From: JBFFXF01 sp041569895
Lineage (GTDB): Bacteria > Planctomycetota > UBA8108 > JACQVS01
Length of the DNA: 14,072 nt
Direction: 5' to 3'
NCBI GenBank assembly: GCA_041569895.1
Contig: JBFFXF010000193.1
Coordinates: 1 to 14,072, forward strand
Shown here: in pieces, positions 5,651-11,566 of the stretch
How positions within the stretch are numbered: position 1 is the stretch's first letter
Layout of the letters: each line of letters begins with the position of its first letter
Made by a program: the position numbers and the translations under genes
Notes under the pieces: model-generated
What the model saw: the letters and a program-made list of their open reading frames with translations, nothing else
Told to the model about the DNA's origin: nothing
Database searches by the model: none

Positions 5651-6469
5651 TTACCGCAGGCTCGCTCGCGCCTTGTGGATCTTCACGTGGACCGCGTCAC
5701 GCTCGACGTAGTACCGGATCTCCTCGTAGCCCACTTTCTCGAGGAGGTCGAGGGCCTGCTCGAAGTCCGCCGCGACGCGATCGGGTCGGTGGGCGTCGGA
5801 GCCGATCACCACCGGGATGTCCCGCGCGCGCATCTCGTGGAGGATCGCCGGGCACGGGTTCATCTCGCGGACACGCTTCTGGAGCCCCGAGGTGTTGAGC
5901 TCCATGGCGGTCCTGGTCGCCGCGACGCGGTCGAGGGCGCGGCGGATGTCATCGAGGATCTCGCCCGGCTCCCACGCCTCGGGATCGTCGTTCTTGACCA
6001 GGTCGGGGTGAGCGAGCGAGTCGACGAGCCGCGTCTCCGCTGCCAGCGCGAGGTGCTCGAAGTACGTACGCTGGAACTCGCGCGAGTCGCCGCGGTAGTA
6101 GCGCTTGCGGTATTGCGGCAGATGCGTGTGCACCGAACCGAGCACGTAGTTGAGCGGCGCGCGCGCGTGGAGATCCTCGAGCCATGACTCCATGCCGGGG
6201 ACGAAGTCGCTCTCGAGACCGAGCAGCACGTCGACGCGCCCCGCCCACTCCCGGCGCGCTCGATCGACCAGATCGACGTACTCGTCGAACTGCTCCTCGT
6301 CCATGCGCACCTTCGGTGACCACCCCGGGGCCGGGTTGTGACACGTCACCGTGATGCCGGCGAGGCCGCGCTTCTCGGCGACGGCCGCGTACTCCTCCGG
6401 CTCACCGACGGCGTGCTTGCAGAGGGGCGTGTGCATGTGCGTGTCGTAAAGAATCGGCCCGGCCGTCAT
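5651..6469 (-). CDS. PHP-family phosphatase, histidinol-phosphatase (HisJ)-like
   Basis: A 272-residue cytoplasmic protein with the complete set of PHP metal-binding motifs. These are YDTHMHTPLCKHA (His11, His13, His19), TCHNP (His44), GLESDF (Glu86, Asp88), GSVHTH (His114, His116), AHPD (His154), and GSDAHRP (Asp225, His227). The order and length fit the HisJ type of histidinol-phosphate phosphatase, which removes phosphate from histidinol phosphate in histidine synthesis using a metal centre. Other PHP phosphoesterases share this layout and no other his gene is in the window, so the substrate is probable rather than certain. The ATG at 6467-6469 puts the first motif at residue 9, as usual; no strong ribosome site precedes it. 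Repeat island 3 follows its 3' end. Confidence 0.87.
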   Translation of the reverse strand: MTAGPILYDTHMHTPLCKHAVGEPEEYAAVAEKRGLAGITVTCHNPAPGWSPKVRMDEEQFDEYVDLVDRARREWAGRVDVLLGLESDFVPGMESWLEDLHARAPLNYVLGSVHTHLPQYRKRYYRGDSREFQRTYFEHLALAAETRLVDSLAHPDLVKNDDPEAWEPGEILDDIRRALDRVAATRTAMELNTSGLQKRVREMNPCPAILHEMRARDIPVVIGSDAHRPDRVAADFEQALDLLEKVGYEEIRYYVERDAVHVKIHKARASLR

Positions 6470-6612
6470 GACCGCGACACTGTAGAGGATCGGATGTGCA
6501 AAGTCCCGCGTTTTTCAGCCACGGCGCGCGTCCCGCCGCCAATCGCGACACGCCAGCGATCAGCGATCCTCGCCGTCGCCGCGACACGTCGAACTCCGGC
6601 CCAAGAGAGTGC

Positions 6613-6641
6613 TTCGCGACCCCGCGACGCTGCCGTACAAT
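6613..6641 (+). promoter_or_regulatory. Possible promoter of the TPR-ExbB-ExbD operon
   Basis: TACAAT (6636-6641) with TTCGCG (6613-6618) 17 bases upstream lies about 97 bases before the TPR start, in the divergent gap after the PHP gene. The -10 is good for such GC-rich DNA but the -35 is poor. GTACAATGC is shared with the candidate -10 of the ThuA gene. Apart from this, 6470-6738 shows a tandem heptamer CAGCGAT twice (6554-6567) and no gene. Confidence 0.3.
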
Positions 6642-6728
6642 GCCCGTCGGCGTGGCGCGGAGGAGCGTGCCACGCGGTCGCGCGGACGCGCCCGGATCCC
6701 AGGGGAACATGACAGGGGGGAACACAGT

Positions 6729-6732
6729 GGAG
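6729..6732 (+). promoter_or_regulatory. Shine-Dalgarno of the TPR gene
   Basis: GGAG followed by AGAGGG lies 6 bases before the ATG at 6739-6741. This favours that ATG over the in-frame ATG at 6709, which has a purine run only about 3 bases away. Confidence 0.6.
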
Positions 6733-6738
6733 AGAGGG

Positions 6739-9700
6739 ATGAGGGTCCGTCCGCTCCCGTGCCTCGCCGATCGCACGGGTCTACCGGCTGTCACTGTCGT
6801 CGTGATCGCGTGCGTGGCCGCGCTCCCGGTCACGCTCACCTTCGTGCCCGAGGCCGCGGCGACATCGCCGGCGGCGCAGCGAGACGAGGATCTCGGCGCG
6901 TCGCTCCTCTTCAACACCGCGAGCCGGCTCTACCGGCAGCAGAACTGGAAGGACGCCGCCTCGGCGTTCGGGGACTTCCTCGAGAAGTATCCGCGCCACG
7001 CCGACGCGGTCGAGGCGCGTTTCGCGCGCGGCTACTGCTTCAACCGACTCGGGCGACACGGCGACGCGGCCGGCGATCTGCGCCTTGCAGCGCGCGACGA
7101 GTCGAGACGCTGGGCGGCCGACGCGAGCTTCTACCTCGGCGCCTCGCTCGAATCGCTCGCAGCCGCTCCGACGACGGGAGACGCGACGAGTCGTCGCCTG
7201 CTCCTCGAGGCCGCGTCGAGCTACCGTCGCGCGGCGCGACTGCGGCTCGGCGAGCTCGACGAGCTGCCGGCCGATGCGCCCGCGGATCGACGGGAGCTTC
7301 TCCGTGACTTGCACGTGCTGGCGCTCGCCTCGGCCGGCGAGGCAATGCACCGCGCGCGAGCGTACCGAGACGCGATCGGCGCGCTGACGCCGCTGCGCGA
7401 CGGCCTCGACCGCTGGCGCGGGGCGCGAGCGTGCGCGCGCGGAATCTACTTCCTGGCGCTCTCCCGGTACGAGCTCGCCCGGGAGGCCGAGGCGACGGGT
7501 CGCAGGGCGGATTACGAACCGGCGATCGCGACACTCTCGCTCCTCGGCGCGCCGGAGTTCGAGGAGGACCCGCTGTGGGCGGAGGCGATCTACCTCCTCG
7601 GACGGCTCGAGCAGCGAGAGGGAAAGCTGCAGAGCGCGCTGGCACGATTCGAGCGCCTCGCGGCGCGTGGCGGCGAGCGGGCGATCGAGGCGGAGTACCA
7701 CGCGGCGATCGTTCTCCAGGAGACGAGGACGCCACGCGCGCTCGAGGCCGCGGCGGAACGGCTCGCCCGCTTCCGTCAGCGACATCGCGACTCGCCGCTC
7801 GTCGACCGCGCCCTGCTCCACGAGGGGCTGGCGCTCTTCGATCTGCGCCGCTACGACGAGGCCGCGAGCCGCCTCGACGCGCTCGTGGCGTCGAGGGTCG
7901 ACGTCGACGTCGAGTTGCGCGAGCGCGCCAGCTTCCGGCTCGGCCAGGCGCTGCTGCTCGCGTCGAGCCCCGACCTCGACCGGGCCGTCGCCGTGCTCAC
8001 CGGCGTCGTCGACCGTGCGCGCGAGCGCTCGCCCGTCGACCGCGAGCAGCTTGCGCGGGCCATCTACTGGCTCGCGGAAGCGCTGCTCGCGCACGGCGGC
8101 GATTCGCTCGCACGCGCCGCGGCGACCTTCGGCGAGGTGGCGGAGCGCCACCGTCGCGACACGCCCGACCTCGCCGAGGAGGCCCTGCACAAGACGGCGG
8201 TGGCGTTCCTTCGCGCCGGCGAGCACGCCCGGTGCGCCGCGGCCGGCAGACTGTACCGCAGCCGCCATCGGCCCGGGACGGCGCGCTTTCTCGTCGAGTC
8301 TCTCGAGATCTCGGCGCGCAACGCGCTCGAGGCTCCCGCGGGGGCGTTGCCGGACGCCGAGCGCTCGGCCGCCGGCGAGCACTACGCACGCGCGGCGGCG
8401 CTCGCCGAGACTCCGTCCGAGGCGCGACGGCTGCGATCGCTCGCGGGCCTGGCGCACTACCACGCCGGATCGTTCGACGCCGCCATCGAGACGCTCGAGG
8501 AAGTCTTCAAGACGCCGACGGTCGCCGGCGAGACCGACGCCGCCCTCGAGCGCTCGCTGTCGTTCTATCTCGCCGACGCTCTCGTCCAGCGGTACCAGCC
8601 CCGCGAGGGAGCGGAGTTCGACGACGAGGCGCGCCGTCGCCTGTCACGCGCGGTGACGCTCTACGGCCGTTTCATCGACGACGCCCGGCGCGATCGCACG
8701 GCGGTCGCGCGCGACAACCTCTCGACCGCGGTGCTCCATCGCGGTCTCTGCCACCAGTGGCTCGACGAGCCGGCGCGCGCGCGGGACAGCTTCGAGGACT
8801 TCCTGCGCACGTGGCCGCGTGACGCGCTCGCCCCCCGCGTCCGCCTCGGCCTCGCCGAGGCGTGCGTGAAGCTCGGCGACCTCGAGCGCGCGGCCGACGA
8901 GTACCGCGCCGCGGCGAGCGCATCCGGCGATCGAACAGCCGCCGCACGGGCGCTGCTCCGCGCCGCCTGGGTCGAGAGGAAGCTCGATCGACCGCGGCGT
9001 GCGCTCGCGGTGCTCGACACGGCGATCGCGACGCTCTCCGGCTCGGCCGACGCGGCACTCCTCGCCGACGCTCGCTACCAGCGCGCCGCCGCGCTCGACG
9101 ATCTCGGCATGGACGGTGCCGAGACGGCGCTGCGGGACTTCCTCGACCGGCACGGCGAGAGCGCGAGGACAGCCGAGATCCGCCTGCGTCTCGCGTGGAC
9201 GTGCCTCGACGACTCGCGGCCGCGTGACGCGCTCGATGCGATCGCCCCGCTCGTCGGCGATCGCCGGGGCGCGACGCCGGAGCGCGCCGAGGCGCTCTAC
9301 GTGCAGGCGTGGAGCCACGCCGCGATCGCCGACACCGACGGCGTCGAGGACGACGACCGGGAGGCGGCGCGCGCCGCGCTCGAGTCCTCTTACCGCGTTC
9401 TCATCGCGGAGCATCCCGAGAGCGAGTACGCGCTCGACGCGCGCCTCGAGCTCGGCGAGCACCTCTTCAACCGTCGCGCGCTGTCGGAGGCGCGGCGCTG
9501 GCTCGAGTCGGCGCTGGAGCGGGCGGAGTCCGCCTCGACGCTCGACCGCGATCGGCGCGAGAAGGTCCTGGCGCGCGCGCGCTTCGGGCTGGCCTTCATC
9601 GACGCCGAGGAGAACGATCACGTGCGCGCCCGCGAGCGCTTCGATGCCGTCGCCGGGGCCGGCGGCGAGCTCGCAACGCGCGCGCTCTTCCAGGCGGCTC

Positions 9701-10284
9701 GGTCGTGGATGTCGACGCGCGGCGAGCGGGAAGCCGTGAAGCGATTCCGGCGAGTGCTCGAGGACACCAGCAAGACGGCCGTGGCCCTCCACGCCGAGAC
9801 GCTGCTGCGGCTGGCCGAATGCCACCACCGCCTCCGCGAGTACGAGACCGCGCTGAAGTTCGCCCGTCAGCTCGTCGAGCATCACGCCGACGGGCCGCTC
9901 CTCCACGAGGGGCGCTTCGCTGCCGGATTCGCGCTGCAGTACCTCGATCGCTTCGACGAGGCGGTCAAGGCCTTCCGCGAGGTGGTCTCCGGGACACGGG
10001 CGGTGGTGGCGGCGCGCGCGCAGTATCACATCGGCGAGTGCTACATGGACCGGCGCCGCTACCGTGAGTCGGCGCGCGAGTTTCTCGCCGTGGCGGCGAA
10101 CTTCGACTTCGAGGGAGAGTACCGCGACTGGCTCCGCCGGTCTCTCCTCGCGGCCGGCCTCGCGTACCAGGCGGCCGGCGATGGGCCGGCCGCGGCGCAG
10201 CAGTGGAAAGAGCTGGTCGAACGCTTCGGGGATTCCAGTGAGGCCAGGGCCGGGCGCAAGCGGCTCGAGGAGGTAAACGAATGA
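6739..10284 (+). CDS. Giant exported TPR-repeat protein
   Basis: A 1181-residue protein. The N-terminus has a basic, then hydrophobic segment (about 15-38, AVTVVVIACVAALPVTLTFV) ending EAAATS, a signal peptide or anchor, so the rest should be periplasmic. The remainder is almost wholly helical TPR-like repeats. An early one is LLFNTASRLYRQQNWKDAAS at about residues 56-75; the last lie near the C-terminus (YHIGECYMDRRRYRESAREF, then AGLAYQAAGDGPAAAQQWKE). There is no catalytic motif; it is a protein-binding scaffold. It leads an operon with ExbB/ExbD, and its stop overlaps the next start (ATGA). CpoB/YbgF, a small TPR protein, accompanies Tol systems, so a similar partner role is plausible, but this protein is several times larger. 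The frame stays open upstream to 6496, but that part lacks any conserved feature; 6709 is the main alternative start. Confidence 0.88.
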   Translation: MRVRPLPCLADRTGLPAVTVVVIACVAALPVTLTFVPEAAATSPAAQRDEDLGASLLFNTASRLYRQQNWKDAASAFGDFLEKYPRHADAVEARFARGYCFNRLGRHGDAAGDLRLAARDESRRWAADASFYLGASLESLAAAPTTGDATSRRLLLEAASSYRRAARLRLGELDELPADAPADRRELLRDLHVLALASAGEAMHRARAYRDAIGALTPLRDGLDRWRGARACARGIYFLALSRYELAREAEATGRRADYEPAIATLSLLGAPEFEEDPLWAEAIYLLGRLEQREGKLQSALARFERLAARGGERAIEAEYHAAIVLQETRTPRALEAAAERLARFRQRHRDSPLVDRALLHEGLALFDLRRYDEAASRLDALVASRVDVDVELRERASFRLGQALLLASSPDLDRAVAVLTGVVDRARERSPVDREQLARAIYWLAEALLAHGGDSLARAAATFGEVAERHRRDTPDLAEEALHKTAVAFLRAGEHARCAAAGRLYRSRHRPGTARFLVESLEISARNALEAPAGALPDAERSAAGEHYARAAALAETPSEARRLRSLAGLAHYHAGSFDAAIETLEEVFKTPTVAGETDAALERSLSFYLADALVQRYQPREGAEFDDEARRRLSRAVTLYGRFIDDARRDRTAVARDNLSTAVLHRGLCHQWLDEPARARDSFEDFLRTWPRDALAPRVRLGLAEACVKLGDLERAADEYRAAASASGDRTAAARALLRAAWVERKLDRPRRALAVLDTAIATLSGSADAALLADARYQRAAALDDLGMDGAETALRDFLDRHGESARTAEIRLRLAWTCLDDSRPRDALDAIAPLVGDRRGATPERAEALYVQAWSHAAIADTDGVEDDDREAARAALESSYRVLIAEHPESEYALDARLELGEHLFNRRALSEARRWLESALERAESASTLDRDRREKVLARARFGLAFIDAEENDHVRARERFDAVAGAGGELATRALFQAARSWMSTRGEREAVKRFRRVLEDTSKTAVALHAETLLRLAECHHRLREYETALKFARQLVEHHADGPLLHEGRFAAGFALQYLDRFDEAVKAFREVVSGTRAVVAARAQYHIGECYMDRRRYRESAREFLAVAANFDFEGEYRDWLRRSLLAAGLAYQAAGDGPAAAQQWKELVERFGDSSEARAGRKRLEEVNE

Positions 10285-11141
10285 GAACCCTTGATCCGCC
10301 GAAACCGGCGCGGATTGTCGCGACCGCGATCGTCGTCATGACGCTCGCCGGGATCACGTTCGCCCAGGCCGTCCCCACCGGCGACGAGCGCTCGCCCTCG
10401 CCGACGGCGAAGTCCGGAAGCATTCCTCCGGGCGCCGCGGGAGAGGCGAGCACGGCGGACGGCGCGGGCGCCCCGAGCGCCGGCGACGACACGGTCCGCG
10501 GCGAGCATCCCGAGACCTACCTCGACTTCGCCATCGCCGGCGGCTATCTGATGATCCCGATCGGCCTCTGCAGCATCCTGCTCGTCGCGTTCCTCATCGA
10601 GCGACTGATCAGCACGCGGCGATCCCGCGTCCTGCCCTCGCCGTTCGTCACCGCCGTCCAGGAGCTGACGCGCAACGGCGCCGGCGGGGCGGGCCGCGCC
10701 GGAGCGATCTGCGACGCCCACCCCTCGGCGGCGGCTCGCATTGTCCGCGTCGCGGCAGACACCATCCGCCGGCCCCGTGACGAGCTCGAGGACGCGGTCA
10801 ACGTCGCCGCACGGCGCGAGGTCTTCTTCCTGCGACGCTACACGCGACTCTTCGTCGTCATCGCGAGCGTCGCGCCCCTCCTCGGTCTCCTCGGAACGGT
10901 CACCGGCATGATCCAGGCCTTCCGCGAGGTGGCGATACAGGGGCTCGGCTCGGGCCAGGCGCTCGCGCCGGGAATCTACCAGGCGCTGATCACCACCGCG
11001 GCCGGGCTGCTCGTCGCCATCCCCGCGATGATCGCGTACCACTGGATCATGTCGCGCGTCGACAACTACACGCACGCCATCGACAACCTGGTCGTCGACT
11101 TCGTCGACGCCAACCGGCCGGAGAGCGAGGCGGCGTCATGA
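10281..11141 (+). CDS. MotA/TolQ/ExbB-family proton-channel subunit
   Basis: A 286-residue inner-membrane protein of the proton-channel family that, with ExbD-type partners, uses the proton gradient to drive envelope work. Three membrane helices lie at about 86-106, 188-213 and 234-254. The second includes the signature PLLGLLGTVTGMIQAF (199-214), and the third begins ALITTAAGLLVAIPAMIAYHW. The helix-1 to helix-2 loop (about 110-185) is the cytoplasmic domain. Unlike E. coli TolQ it begins with a signal-peptide-like leader (about 10-30, ending TFAQA) and a low-complexity Pro/Gly/Ala stretch to about residue 75 that should be periplasmic. GAGGAGG 7 bases upstream lies within the TPR gene, and start and stop overlap (ATGA) at both ends, so the genes are translationally coupled. 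ExbB, TolQ and other subfamilies cannot be separated from this sequence alone. Confidence 0.93.
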   Translation: MRTLDPPKPARIVATAIVVMTLAGITFAQAVPTGDERSPSPTAKSGSIPPGAAGEASTADGAGAPSAGDDTVRGEHPETYLDFAIAGGYLMIPIGLCSILLVAFLIERLISTRRSRVLPSPFVTAVQELTRNGAGGAGRAGAICDAHPSAAARIVRVAADTIRRPRDELEDAVNVAARREVFFLRRYTRLFVVIASVAPLLGLLGTVTGMIQAFREVAIQGLGSGQALAPGIYQALITTAAGLLVAIPAMIAYHWIMSRVDNYTHAIDNLVVDFVDANRPESEAAS

Positions 11142-11563
11142 TCAAGGTCGATTCGCGTCGCGAGGAGCTGCACCTCAACATCGCCCCGATGGTCGACGTC
11201 ATCTTCCTGTTGATCATCTTCTTCCTGACGGCGACGACGTTCGCCGAGAAGGAGCGCGAGCAGGACGTTCTCCTCCCCGAGAACCGCGTGCCGGGCAGCC
11301 TCAGCCGCGGCCTCGACAGGAACATCATCGTCAACGTGGTCCGCGACGGGACGCTGCGCGTCTACGGCGAGCCGATGACGCACGCCGAGCTCCAGGAGCT
11401 GATCCGCGACCGCCGCGAGCGTGTGCCGGCGCCGCTCAAGGTGCAGGTGCGCGCGGACAAGCGCACGGCCTACGGCAACGTGGCGCTGGCGCTCGAGACC
11501 ATCGAGCGCGCCGGCGTGCAGCGCCCCTACATCATCACGAGACAGGTCGAGATGGAGGAGTGA
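11138..11563 (+). CDS. ExbD/TolR-family biopolymer transport protein
   Basis: A 141-residue protein of typical ExbD/TolR length. A short cytoplasmic N-terminus is followed by one membrane helix (about 15-36) with the signature LNIAPMVDVIFLLIIFFL. Asp20 there is the membrane aspartate that the family uses to carry protons. A periplasmic domain follows (about 45-141), with the usual IIVNVVRDGTLRVYGEPMTH strand-turn pattern and an ALETIERAGV segment near the end. It overlaps the ExbB-type gene by 4 bases (ATGA), so the two are made together and should form the ExbB/ExbD motor complex. It cannot be assigned to ExbD or TolR by sequence alone. Confidence 0.94.
   Translation: MIKVDSRREELHLNIAPMVDVIFLLIIFFLTATTFAEKEREQDVLLPENRVPGSLSRGLDRNIIVNVVRDGTLRVYGEPMTHAELQELIRDRRERVPAPLKVQVRADKRTAYGNVALALETIERAGVQRPYIITRQVEMEE
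11554..11560 (+). promoter_or_regulatory. Shine-Dalgarno of the propeller gene
   Basis: GGAGGAG inside the end of the exbD-type gene lies 6 bases before the GTG at 11567. It supports a GTG start only 3 bases past the exbD-type stop codon. Confidence 0.75.
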
Positions 11564-11566
11564 CCC

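Noticed and set aside
2880..6504. Shared 11-mer ACTTTGCACAT upstream of the porin and PHP genes
   Set aside because: A rough count gives a couple of dozen chance 11-mer matches in a window this size, and the two copies sit at different distances from their start codons.
6650..6675. Hairpin GCGTGGC-N12-GCCACGC in the TPR leader
   Set aside because: A 7-bp stem with a 12-base loop is expected by chance several times in 14 kb of GC-rich DNA, and no other feature supports it.
6496..6738. Upstream extension of the TPR gene
   Set aside because: The frame is open but would place 81 residues before the signal peptide; the ATG at 6739 has a good ribosome site and begins the hydrophobic leader.
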